Shown in pieces: positions 1 through 8,213 of a stretch of 56,625 nt of DNA (its first letter is position 1; each line of letters begins with the position of its first letter). This DNA is from Actinomycetaceae bacterium. Its GTDB lineage: Bacteria; Actinomycetota; Actinomycetes; Actinomycetales; Actinomycetaceae. The notes beneath the pieces were generated by a model. That model saw only the letters and a program-made list of their open reading frames with translations, made no database searches and had not been told where the DNA came from. A program made the translations under genes and the position numbers. The stretch lies in assembly GCA_030540715.1 (NCBI GenBank), contig JAUNVQ010000017.1, forward strand, positions 1-56,625, given 5' to 3'.

Positions 1-1014
1 TGCTCCTGTTTTTTCTTTGGGTTTTGCTTCCGCTTTAGCCTTCGCATCAGCCTCTGCTTGAGCCTTTGCCTCGGCCTCCGCCTGTTCTAAAGCGGCTTTT
101 TGCCTAGCGGCTTCCGCTTCTTGTTTTTGGCGTTCAATATCTGCTTGACGTTCTTGTTCAAGCTCAACAGTTACACCACGTGCTTTCGCAAGATCATTAA
201 TAAGCGCGTCGCGTTGCGACTCAAGCTCTGCAGCCTCCCGTTCGGTTTTTTCTACCGTTGACTGCATTTCCTGGTAGCGTTCTTCCGCTTCTTTACTGGC
301 TTGACGCTGTGTTTCAACCGCTTCATCGGCAGCTTTTACAGCTGAATCTGCCTGAGCTTTACGGTCGGTATAGACATCAACCTTGTGTTGGTTCTTTCTA
401 CCCAGATGCGACACTGCCATATCGCGTGTGCTGGCTGAACGCAGGCCATCATCTTTCACAAAAACAGCTAAATCCGAAAGCGAACCTTGCGATGTATAGG
501 CTGTTCGCGCTACTGTTCCAAGGTCTTTTCGTGCCGCATCTAGTTTTTCTTTTGCGTCTTTTGCATCTTTTTGTGCCTTTTGCTGATCTTCTTCAGCAAT
601 GACAACTCGCGACTGCGCATCTTCATAGTCTATCTCGGCAAGGTCACGTTCCAAATGAACCTTATCAAGATCGGCATTGACTGATGCCAGTTGTGACTCA
701 ATATCCGAAACTGATGACTCCACCGACTGTTCATGCGCTTTAGCATTCGCAATATCATCATCAGTAGGTGCAGCAATCGCAGATGAGCCGATCACTGTTG
801 AAAATCCTGCCACTATAGCGACACCGGCACTACCGGTTTTCCGCAAAGCGGCGCCCACCTTTGGGCCAAAGCCTGAAAAGAGCCAGCGTGATACCTCAGA
901 CGCTTCCCCGTGTGCAGATTTCGATTGTTCCATCGAAGATTCTGACACCGCCTGAGACTTCACTCTGGTTTTCTCTGCTTTAGCTCCTGGTGGGTATTCA
1001 TGGTTAAGGGCCAT
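1..1014 (-). CDS. secreted coiled-coil protein, partial (peptidoglycan-hydrolase type N-terminus)
   Basis: Reading frame open from an ATG at 1014 to the window edge (338 codons, no stop), so the C-terminus is missing. The start follows a strong AGGAGGG Shine-Dalgarno (SD) site. Residues 1-60 are polar and cytoplasmic-looking, residues about 62-82 form a hydrophobic export segment ending in AIAAP, giving a signal peptide with a long n-region. The rest is almost entirely charged heptad-rich coiled coil; the last visible 60 residues are an Ala/Glu/Lys/Gln tract. This architecture (signal, long coiled coil) is known from RipA-like NlpC/P60 and similar cell-separation hydrolases, where the catalytic domain is C-terminal; that domain lies outside the window, so enzymatic function is inference. 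It is transcribed away from metY. Confidence 0.75.
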   Translation of the reverse strand, partial: MALNHEYPPGAKAEKTRVKSQAVSESSMEQSKSAHGEASEVSRWLFSGFGPKVGAALRKTGSAGVAIVAGFSTVIGSSAIAAPTDDDIANAKAHEQSVESSVSDIESQLASVNADLDKVHLERDLAEIDYEDAQSRVVIAEEDQQKAQKDAKDAKEKLDAARKDLGTVARTAYTSQGSLSDLAVFVKDDGLRSASTRDMAVSHLGRKNQHKVDVYTDRKAQADSAVKAADEAVETQRQASKEAEERYQEMQSTVEKTEREAAELESQRDALINDLAKARGVTVELEQERQADIERQKQEAEAARQKAALEQAEAEAKAQAEADAKAKAEAKPKEKTGA

Positions 1015-1737
1015 GCTTACCCTCCTGTCAACTATTTCATTGGGAGTTTCGCCAAAACATCTTAAACTTTACTCAATTGTGATCAACAACCGCAACAAAT
1101 TACCCTTTGATAACTTTCTTATCACATACCACATTAGTAACATGAGAAACATGAGAGGAATATTTAGGACTTACGTCCTGTTTTTTCGACATTTTTGTCA
1201 TTTTTTCTCATAAATACGTGATAAAACATCTCTCTTCTTACGAAATGATGCTCATATCGTGAACCAACGTCACAAGGGTGACACTATGAAGGTTGAATCC
1301 AACGATGGTAGCAACACGCAAAAATCATTGATAAGCGGCCCTTTCAAAGCATGACAACAACTACTGAATCCGCCTGTATTGTGTCACTAACAGAATTACT
1401 TTGTCCTACTATGTGGAACGAAAGATGCCATCTAGCAATCAATCAGTTACGGTACTTACATGAGAAATATAAGTCGTCGAATGTCCAACTGACTGCACGT
1501 CAGTTGATGAACCGCCACCAACGTGGCACCGGTGACTATCCTGCCGTGCAGGTCCTGGAATCCAGGGAAGCAAGCACGGTATTTTTTATGCTCTTTTCCC
1601 ATTGATTCCTTCCCGTTTAGGCAGTTGACACCCTGCCGCACACGGTGCAGCGTCATCACTGCAGACCTGCAGGTAAGAGTTACCGAATCACTCAAATCTA
1701 TCCGCTAGAACACCACAATCACTCAAAGGAACCTCTT
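1015..1737. other. 723-bp intergenic region between divergent genes
   Basis: Separates the divergent coiled-coil gene and metY. The left half is AT-rich and contains a tandem ACATGAGA repeat near 1140-1160 and a weak AGGAC/GTCCT hairpin followed by T6 near 1166-1185. The right half (about 1440-1600) holds the structured metY leader listed separately. I see no convincing protein gene: the ATG-initiated frames here lack SD sites and run across the leader hairpins. Confidence 0.6.
1486..1587 (+). promoter_or_regulatory. structured metY leader, candidate attenuator/riboswitch
   Basis: Three consecutive hairpins are visible. A perfect 8-bp stem CAACTGAC/GTCAGTTG is at 1486-1506. A bulged stem ACCG-CCAC / GTGG-CGGT is at about 1511-1533. 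A third is GCCGTGC (1543-1549) with GCACGGT (1574-1580), enclosing CCTGG/CCAGG, and is followed at once by ATTTTTT (1581-1587), as in an intrinsic terminator. The terminator lies 150 nt before the metY start, so it would attenuate metYX. The core GATGAACC...GGTGAC-TATCCTGCC is reminiscent of S-box SAM riboswitches, while GTGGCACC recalls a T-box. I cannot assign a class. Confidence 0.5.
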
Positions 1738-3042
1738 ATGACACAGCAAGGCTTTTCGACCCGACAAATCCATGCAGGCCACAAACCCGACCCGACAACG
1801 GGTGCCGCGGTGCTTCCCCTGTATCAAACAACTTCTTACGTATTTGACAGCTGCGACCAAGCTGCCCAGCGCTTTGCCCTGAAAGAACCTGGACACATCT
1901 ACACCAGACTGAATAATCCCACCAATGATCTTATTGAAAACCGAATTGCAAATCTGGAAGGTGGCGCCGCAGCACTCGTCACTTCATCAGGAGCCGGAGC
2001 AATCGCTACCGCTCTTCTGACGATCGGCCACACTGGCGATAACGTGATAGCAAGTCCATCACTTTATGGTGGCACAAAAGCGTTTTTAGCCAACACTTTG
2101 CCACGCTACGGTATCACCACACGTTTTGTTGATACACCTAACAACCCCGATGATTGGCGAGCTTTAGCTGACGACCGCACAATCGCTTTCTTCGGTGAAA
2201 CAATCCCCAACCCAAAAAACGATGTGTTTGATATTGAAACTATCGCCAATACTGCGCACGATCTTGGCGTGCCATTGATTGTTGACAACACTGTTCCCAC
2301 ACCGTATCTGACACGACCTATCGAGTGGGGCGCAGATATCGTTATCCATTCTGTCACCAAATATTTGGCTGGTCATGGCACTTCTGTGATTGGTGCGATT
2401 GTTGATGGCGGCACTTTCGATTGGTCCAAGGAGCCCACGCGTTTCGCACAGTTTAATGAACCTGATCCTTCCTACCATGGCTTGGTGTATAGCACTCTTG
2501 GCCCCACGGCATTTATTACGAAGGCCCGCGTGCAAATTCTTCGTGACTTTGGTTTTGCGGCCAGTCCCTTCAATGCTTTCTTGGCTCTTTTTGGTATTGA
2601 AACATTGTCACTTCGCCTCCAGCGTCACAGCGACAATGCGCTGGCTGTTGCCCGCTATCTTGAGTCTCACCCCTATGTGACCAAAGTGTCCTATGCTGGT
2701 TTGGAGTCAAGCCCCTACTATGAGTTGGCACAAAAATACGCGCCGAAAGGGGCTTCTGGGATCGTTAGTTTTGATATTAAAGGAGGGCGCCCTGCGGGCC
2801 AGCGCTTCGTCGACGCACTGAAACTGCATCTTAATCTTGTCAATATTGGTGATGTGCGTTCCCTTGTCTCTCATCCTGCTTCAACAACGCATTCGCAATC
2901 TGACGAGGACGGACTTGCAGCCTCTGGCATCACCGAGGGCACAATTCGACTGTCTGTGGGACTAGAGGATCCTGAAGATATTATTGCCGACCTTGATCAG
3001 GCATTTCATGCCGCTCTCCCCACAACCACCCCCACTGACTAA
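1738..3042 (+). CDS. metY: O-acetylhomoserine sulfhydrylase
   Basis: 434-residue cytoplasmic PLP enzyme of the Cys/Met-metabolism family that makes homocysteine from O-acetylhomoserine and sulfide. The ATG at 1738 follows AAAGGAA and gives the usual N-terminus (GFSTRQIHAGHKPD). Family motifs visible: YQTTSYVF, the YTRLNNPT segment, the SSGAGAIATALLT helix, NPKNDVFDIE, VDNTVPTPYL and the Schiff-base lysine in HSVTKYLAGHG. The C-terminal NIGDVRSLVSHPASTTHS and GTIRLSVGLED segments distinguish sulfhydrylase/gamma-synthase-type proteins; full length matches MetY. It is followed by metX after a 42-bp gap, an actinobacterial direct-sulfhydrylation operon. A longer frame starting at 1645 overlaps the leader and has no SD site. 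Confidence 0.95.
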   Translation: MTQQGFSTRQIHAGHKPDPTTGAAVLPLYQTTSYVFDSCDQAAQRFALKEPGHIYTRLNNPTNDLIENRIANLEGGAAALVTSSGAGAIATALLTIGHTGDNVIASPSLYGGTKAFLANTLPRYGITTRFVDTPNNPDDWRALADDRTIAFFGETIPNPKNDVFDIETIANTAHDLGVPLIVDNTVPTPYLTRPIEWGADIVIHSVTKYLAGHGTSVIGAIVDGGTFDWSKEPTRFAQFNEPDPSYHGLVYSTLGPTAFITKARVQILRDFGFAASPFNAFLALFGIETLSLRLQRHSDNALAVARYLESHPYVTKVSYAGLESSPYYELAQKYAPKGASGIVSFDIKGGRPAGQRFVDALKLHLNLVNIGDVRSLVSHPASTTHSQSDEDGLAASGITEGTIRLSVGLEDPEDIIADLDQAFHAALPTTTPTD

Positions 3043-3084
3043 CCGTTGAGCATTATTCAACTGACCAATAGAAAAGGAAGAATC

Positions 3085-4185
3085 ATGCCACACACACAAA
3101 TTGGAGGCCTGCTGCTTGATAGTGGCACCATCTTGCCAGATGTCACGATTGCCTACGAAACCTATGGTCAGATGCGTGTCAATAACGATGGTAGTACTAA
3201 TGCCATCTTGGTAGACCATGCACTCACGGGGGATGCTCACCTTGCTTCAAGCAGTGATAACCCTGAACCTGGCTGGTGGGAACACATGGTTGGCCCAGGA
3301 AAAGCCTTAGATACCAACAAGTTTTTTGTGGTGGCAACAAATGTGTTGGGCGGATGTCAGGGCTCCACTGGGCCTGCCAGTACTGCACCTGATGGTAAAG
3401 CATGGGGAAGCCGTTTTCCACTTATTACTGTACGTGACATGGTGCGGGCTGAAGCGCAATTGGCAAATATTCTTGGCATTAGGCGTTGGTATTGCGTGAT
3501 TGGGGCCTCGGCTGGGGGGCATCGCACCCTGGAGTGGGGGCTCACCTATCCGCAGCAGGTCGACAGGATGATCCTTATTGCTACCTCAGCAGCAACTACT
3601 GCCGACCAAGCAGCATGGATTCACCCCCAACTGGGGGCCATTGAGGCTGATCCACACTGGCATGGCGGCGATTATGCAAATCATGGGGTATTTCCTTCGG
3701 CCGGTTTGGCAGTTGCCCGCCAGATCGCACATGTCACCTATCGTTCGGCTCAAGAGCTCAATACTCGCTTTGGGCGTTTTGCCCAACACGCCGAAGAGCC
3801 TTTAGAAGGAGGACGCCTTGCAGTGCAATCTTATTTGGATCATCACGGAAAGAAACTGGTCAATAGGTTTGATGCTGGTTCATACGTTATTTTGAACCGT
3901 GCAATGCTCACCCATGATACTGGACGTGACCGTGCAGGATGTTCCTATGCTTTAGCTCACTGTACGGTGCCCACACTGTGTATGGGGATTGATTCCGATA
4001 GGCTCTATCCCGCTAAGGAAGTGGCGTTAATGTCAGCAATTATGCCGTGGTCGCATTACTGCGAAGTATCATCACTATATGGTCATGACGGTTTTTTGAT
4101 TGAAACTACACAGGTAGAAACGTATGTGCGATCATTTTTGAAACAGCCACAGCATACAGTTGGCTCGCTAGCTTCGCCCTCTTAA
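3085..4185 (+). CDS. metX: homoserine O-acetyltransferase
   Basis: 366-residue alpha/beta-hydrolase-fold enzyme that acetylates homoserine, supplying the substrate of MetY just upstream. The ATG at 3085 follows AAAGGAAG; an in-frame TTG at 3046 has no SD site. Visible motifs: HALTGDAH (oxyanion region), the nucleophile elbow GASAGG with Ser142, an Asp in GIDSDRLYP and the catalytic His in YGHDGFLIE. The nucleophile elbow is slightly unusual, as most MetX have GGSMGG. The substrate acyl donor (acetyl versus succinyl) cannot be fixed from sequence alone, but pairing with a sulfhydrylase and the actinobacterial context favour acetyl-CoA. Regulation is presumably through the shared metY leader. 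Confidence 0.93.
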   Translation: MPHTQIGGLLLDSGTILPDVTIAYETYGQMRVNNDGSTNAILVDHALTGDAHLASSSDNPEPGWWEHMVGPGKALDTNKFFVVATNVLGGCQGSTGPASTAPDGKAWGSRFPLITVRDMVRAEAQLANILGIRRWYCVIGASAGGHRTLEWGLTYPQQVDRMILIATSAATTADQAAWIHPQLGAIEADPHWHGGDYANHGVFPSAGLAVARQIAHVTYRSAQELNTRFGRFAQHAEEPLEGGRLAVQSYLDHHGKKLVNRFDAGSYVILNRAMLTHDTGRDRAGCSYALAHCTVPTLCMGIDSDRLYPAKEVALMSAIMPWSHYCEVSSLYGHDGFLIETTQVETYVRSFLKQPQHTVGSLASPS

Positions 4186-4451
4186 ATACCTGTTTTGGTG
4201 CGCCATCAATTGTCACTAACGGCCCCAACGGTTCCCATGCTGTCCGTGTTTTCATCACATTGACTCAACGTTGGTAACACTGCGTTATCGTCCTGCCTCG
4301 CGTTCTAGCGCAGTGAAGCCACACACCGCCCATCTTTACACCCTATCCATGTTGGAAAAGGTGCACAAAAGACACACCGTTGAACCAACCCAACGAAATA
4401 TGCTTGCCAAGTTGAACGGCTTGTGCGCCCCCCCTATGATTTGTTGTGCGG

Positions 4452-6080
4452 TTAGTGACACTTCACATCTTTTGAGGGGGTTACGCCATCTAAGAAATAG
4501 TCATCTACCGCGTTATTCACGCATGATGAAGCACCACCGTAAGCCGTATGATTGTATGAATCATAGGTGATGAGCACTGTTGAGGGCATCCGTTTATGTG
4601 CATCAACTGCCATCTCGTAGGGAGTGGCCGGATCGTGAAGATTCCCGATTAAAAGAATAGGTGGAGCATCTTTTGCACTCACTGCTTGGCGCCGTGTGGT
4701 GCCCTGAACGGGCCAATGAGACAACAGAGCCTCGCCGTAGGACATTTCAGCACCAAAAAACGGTGCCTCTTTCTTCATCTTTTCTGCACGTTTATCCCAA
4801 TCAGCCTGCGAGCCTTCCGCGCGGTAATCAAGATTGTTAATCACCATAAATGCCGCCGTCGAATTCGAAATATATGTACCATCAGGATTTCGTTCATTAT
4901 AGCGGTCAGCCAATGCAATAAGCTGATCGCCTTTGCGTTGCACCATTGCTGAACGCAAAGCTGGTACCAACGCATCATAGGAGTACTCTGAATACAGCGG
5001 CCCAATAATACTGGTAAAGGCAAGACCACTTGTCAGCTGACGGTGAGGGTCTGATGTGGGCAACGGCTTGTCAACCAAGCTATCTAAAAAGGCCCGAATC
5101 TTTTGTATGGCCTCATCTTCATTCAATCCATACACAGGGCATTTGCGTCCCTGCTCTTGGCAGTAGCCAACCCAGTGGCGAAGCGATGCCTCCATACCTT
5201 TTGCCTGCGATAAGGAAACTTCATCGTAGGTGAAACTTGATGCTAGCACCCCATCTAGAACCATTCGACCAACATTGGCACCAAAAAGTTCAGCATAAAC
5301 CTGACCCAAATATGAACCGTAGGAAAAACCAAGGAATGTGAGTTTTTCATCCCCCACAGCTGCGCGCATAATATCTAAATCTTTGGCTGCTGAATAGGTG
5401 TCAGCAAAACGTGTCATCTGTTCTGAACGTTCCAAGCATTGCGCACCAAGCTGTTTTGTTTGGGCAATCATTTTATTCAAAGAATCATCGGACAATGCAT
5501 CACTGTTAGCCAAGAACTCGTCTGTTTCCTTATCGGTCAAACATTTGACGGGGTCCGATCGGCCTACACCGCGCGGATCAAAACCAATAACGTCGAACTC
5601 GTCACGAACTTCTTCAGAGATAACGAAGAGTGCGCCCTCTTCCAAAAAGTTTGTTCCTGACGAGCCAGGCCCTCCCGGGTTAATGAACAAAGAGCCCTTC
5701 GGCGAACCGCTGGACGCACTTACACGGTTCATCAAAATCTTGGTCGTGGCTTTTTCTGGGTGCGAATAGTCAACGGGAACCGTCACCGTGGCACATTCCA
5801 AATCGTCAAGCTCTTCACTACTATCATGCCCCCGCGTGTTGCGATCTGGGCAATCCTTCCAGTGAATCTTCTGCTCATAAAAAGACTGTAGAGCTGGATC
5901 GATAGGAACATTGTGTGCAGTGTCGACCTGTTTTCTGTTGGGTAAGGGATTTGTTTCCTCTTTGTCCACCAGCTGCGAACAGCTCGCTGTTAATACCACA
6001 CAGCACACAGCGACTATCACTGTTCCAATACGCTTCAATGTAAGGTCTGGCCTGTACAAAGAGAAAAATCGATACGCCAT
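4452..6080 (-). CDS. exported alpha/beta-hydrolase lipoprotein, tripeptidyl aminopeptidase-like
   Basis: 542 residues, transcribed from an ATG at 6080 behind AAGGAAAC. Residues 16-34 form a signal peptide with lipobox LTASC (lipidated Cys34), so it is anchored outside the membrane. It has the layout of actinobacterial SlpD/SlpE/TAP-like serine peptidases: oxyanion motif NPGGPGSSG, nucleophile elbow GFSYGSYLG, C-terminal TAP-like domain, an Asp in GNLHDPATP and the catalytic His in YNHTAYG. Such enzymes release short N-terminal peptides from extracellular proteins and feed peptide uptake. It lies 12 bp downstream of holB and could be co-transcribed. Precise substrate specificity is unknown. 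Confidence 0.85.
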   Translation of the reverse strand: MAYRFFSLYRPDLTLKRIGTVIVAVCCVVLTASCSQLVDKEETNPLPNRKQVDTAHNVPIDPALQSFYEQKIHWKDCPDRNTRGHDSSEELDDLECATVTVPVDYSHPEKATTKILMNRVSASSGSPKGSLFINPGGPGSSGTNFLEEGALFVISEEVRDEFDVIGFDPRGVGRSDPVKCLTDKETDEFLANSDALSDDSLNKMIAQTKQLGAQCLERSEQMTRFADTYSAAKDLDIMRAAVGDEKLTFLGFSYGSYLGQVYAELFGANVGRMVLDGVLASSFTYDEVSLSQAKGMEASLRHWVGYCQEQGRKCPVYGLNEDEAIQKIRAFLDSLVDKPLPTSDPHRQLTSGLAFTSIIGPLYSEYSYDALVPALRSAMVQRKGDQLIALADRYNERNPDGTYISNSTAAFMVINNLDYRAEGSQADWDKRAEKMKKEAPFFGAEMSYGEALLSHWPVQGTTRRQAVSAKDAPPILLIGNLHDPATPYEMAVDAHKRMPSTVLITYDSYNHTAYGGASSCVNNAVDDYFLDGVTPSKDVKCH

Positions 6081-6092
6081 AGTTATGTTTCC

Positions 6093-7352
6093 TTACCTGA
6101 TTGATAAAACTGCTGACATTGGTTGAGCGGCCTGAGGGCGAAGCGCAACAAGCATTGCTTCAAGGATAAGAAGCGGAGCGGCATTTGTTTGGATACGTTC
6201 ACGTGCCTGAGCTATTACCTGCATACGGTACACAGAGGCCTGAGGCGTTGACTGTTGGGCAAGGTTCTTCACCAAAGACGTCAGATCAACATTGATGAGG
6301 TCGCAGTGTGCTCCTACCTGAATAGTGTAGACATCTCGATAAAGTGCCAGTAAATCCAGCATCAGCCTGTCTAGATAGTCACGAGTAAAACGTGTGACCC
6401 GGCGTTTTTGATCATCTTCTAATATCTTGAGTTGTGAACGCACATGAGGGGGAAGGCGTTTTTGGTCTTCATAACCAACAGCGCACAACAGTTCCTGTTT
6501 TTCTTGTTTGTTAAGTTCGTCAGTGCGCTTTTCAACAGCCTTTTTTATTCGTTTTACCAGTTCATCGGCAGCAAAAATAGCATCAGATGTAGATCGAACG
6601 TCAGCGGCAATCGTCATGTTTTCTTTACGATGCTCTAACTTTTCTGGATTGCGCACCAGTGCCGCTGACATGCCGATATGTGCCTGACCGATATGTGCGG
6701 CCTGAAGGGCCTGCTGCGGATCCACATCCCAACGTTTCACAAGTAGGTTGGCTACAGCCTCAAATGACGGTATCGCTAAGTTAACGTTGCGGCACCGTGA
6801 ACGAATAGTGGTAAGAATATCTTGAGGACTGGGCGCACAGATAATCCACACAGTGCGCGGCGGTGGTTCCTCCAAGGCTTTCAGTAACAGGTTTGATGTT
6901 CGTTCAATCATGCGGTCAGCATCTTCAATAATAATGACCGTCCATTTACCAAGTGTTGGGCTTTGTTGTGCACGCTCAACTAGCTGCGCTACCTCTTTAA
7001 TGGTAATAATCACGCGCTGAGTTGACATCTGTGTCACATCAGCATGGGTACCAGCTACTACCAGGCGGCAAGCCTCACATTGCCCGCAGCCAACTTCTTC
7101 GCCCTCGCATTGCAGGGCAGCAGCAAAAGCCCGCGCAGCTGTTGAGCGTCCCGATCCTGGGGGGCCGGTAATCAGCCACGCATGGGTCATTGCCTGGTGC
7201 GATTGCGTGCTGGAATTTGCGGAGTTTGCATCAGATCGCCCTTGAGGGCGAGCTCGCGCCTGGGCTCTAAGAACCTCGCGCCCCGCACAGGCGGCACGAC
7301 GAAAAATCTGGCATGCATCTTCTTGCCCAACAACATCTTCCCACACGCTCAC
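6093..7352 (-). CDS. holB: DNA polymerase III subunit delta prime
   Basis: 419 residues; clamp-loader subunit that helps load the DnaN sliding clamp. The GTG start overlaps the tmk stop by 4 nt (GTGA), so it is translationally coupled. Visible: MSVWEDVVGQ N-terminus, P-loop GPPGSGRST (residues 63-71; Arg replaces the usual Lys, as I recall in actinobacterial delta prime), a zinc-binding set Cys82, Cys89, Cys92, Cys95, Walker B region IIIEDADRM and the sensor-1 SRC motif in TIRSRCRNV. There is a Ser/Asn/Gln-rich insertion at residues 38-53 between the first helix and the P-loop. The tmk-holB pairing is a standard actinobacterial arrangement. Confidence 0.92.
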   Translation of the reverse strand: MSVWEDVVGQEDACQIFRRAACAGREVLRAQARARPQGRSDANSANSSTQSHQAMTHAWLITGPPGSGRSTAARAFAAALQCEGEEVGCGQCEACRLVVAGTHADVTQMSTQRVIITIKEVAQLVERAQQSPTLGKWTVIIIEDADRMIERTSNLLLKALEEPPPRTVWIICAPSPQDILTTIRSRCRNVNLAIPSFEAVANLLVKRWDVDPQQALQAAHIGQAHIGMSAALVRNPEKLEHRKENMTIAADVRSTSDAIFAADELVKRIKKAVEKRTDELNKQEKQELLCAVGYEDQKRLPPHVRSQLKILEDDQKRRVTRFTRDYLDRLMLDLLALYRDVYTIQVGAHCDLINVDLTSLVKNLAQQSTPQASVYRMQVIAQARERIQTNAAPLLILEAMLVALRPQAAQPMSAVLSIR

Positions 7353-8032
7353 AATAGTTCATCCACCACTTCTTGAACAGCTGCAACTACCTGGTTACCT
7401 ACAGTGTTTTCGTCAGCGTTTGCGTCAATGACGCAGTAGCGTTTGGGATGTTGTGTTGCCTGAGCTAGAAACGATTCACGCACCTTTTGGTGAAAACTAT
7501 TGGACTCTGATTCGATACGGTCATGACTGTCCCCACGACGCCTGGCTGCCTGCTCAGGATCCACATCAAGGAGAATCGTCAAATCGGGTGTTAAATCGTA
7601 GGTTCCCCACTCAGAGAGACTTCGAATGGTGTCTTCACCAAGACCACGCCCTGCACCCTGGTAAGCAACCGAGGAATCTATATAGCGGTCACATACAACA
7701 ACGCAGCCCTGGGCAAGCGCAGGGCGAATTACATGATCCACATGGTGCGCCCTATCAGCTGCATATAGCAGTGCCTCGGTTCGCGCATCAATAGTGGAAT
7801 CAGGGTGAAGCAGATGTTCACGTATAACAGCCCCCAACGGTGTACCGCCAGGTTCACGAGTAACCACAACATTGTATCCAGCTTCTTCAAGCCATTGCTG
7901 CACGCGTTGCGTATTGGTGGACTTTCCACAGGAATCCCCGCCCTCTAAAACAATAAATACACCAACGGGCACGTTGGGAATACCGATGTCACGATCGCCG
8001 GGTCGCGGTCTTGGAGGTGATAATGGTGCCAT
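7349..8032 (-). CDS. tmk: thymidylate kinase
   Basis: 227 residues; phosphorylates dTMP to dTDP in dNTP synthesis. P-loop EGGDSCGKST at residues 30-39, the TREPGGTPLG dTMP-binding segment, the DRY motif in VCDRYIDSSVAYQG and the DVDPEQAARRR lid region are all present. The 22 residues before VGVFIVLEGGD are a proline/arginine-rich extension not found in short TMKs; no clear SD site precedes the ATG at 8032, and a GTG near the VPVGV segment could be the real start. First gene of the tmk-holB pair. Confidence 0.93.
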   Translation of the reverse strand: MAPLSPPRPRPGDRDIGIPNVPVGVFIVLEGGDSCGKSTNTQRVQQWLEEAGYNVVVTREPGGTPLGAVIREHLLHPDSTIDARTEALLYAADRAHHVDHVIRPALAQGCVVVCDRYIDSSVAYQGAGRGLGEDTIRSLSEWGTYDLTPDLTILLDVDPEQAARRRGDSHDRIESESNSFHQKVRESFLAQATQHPKRYCVIDANADENTVGNQVVAAVQEVVDELL

Positions 8033-8104
8033 AGTGTAAGCCTAATACTTTTCGTTGCCCTCGTGATACATGTTTACTCAATGGCGAAATCTTTTGCACA
8101 ATTG

Positions 8105-8142
8105 ATGAGAGCCATCCGGCCTGGTGAACGGATGGCTCTCAT
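8105..8142. terminator. long perfect hairpin between the CAP-protein gene and tmk
   Basis: A 14-bp perfect inverted repeat, ATGAGAGCCATCCG (8105-8118) and its complement (8129-8142), with a 10-nt loop. It lies downstream of the minus-strand CAP-domain gene and upstream of tmk. No T-run follows on the minus strand, so it may be a Rho-assisted terminator or a 3'-end stabiliser. A second stem follows at 8153-8186. Confidence 0.55.
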
Positions 8143-8152
8143 TGGGAGTTAT

Positions 8153-8186
8153 GTGATAGCGAAACCCCTCCATGGGCTGCTATCAC
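8153..8186. repeat. second inverted repeat downstream of CAP-protein gene
   Basis: GTGATAGC at 8153-8160 pairs with GCTATCAC at 8179-8186 (8 bp, 18-nt loop). It sits 28 bp past the CAP-protein stop codon and 11 bp from the larger hairpin; the two together look like a tandem transcript end. Confidence 0.45.
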
Positions 8187-8213
8187 GGGACCGTCAGGTA
8201 CGAAACGCAAAAC

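Noticed and set aside
1645-1737. Longer metY with a 31-residue N-terminal extension
   Set aside because: The extension overlaps the leader and lacks an SD site; the ATG at 1738 has one and gives the family N-terminus.
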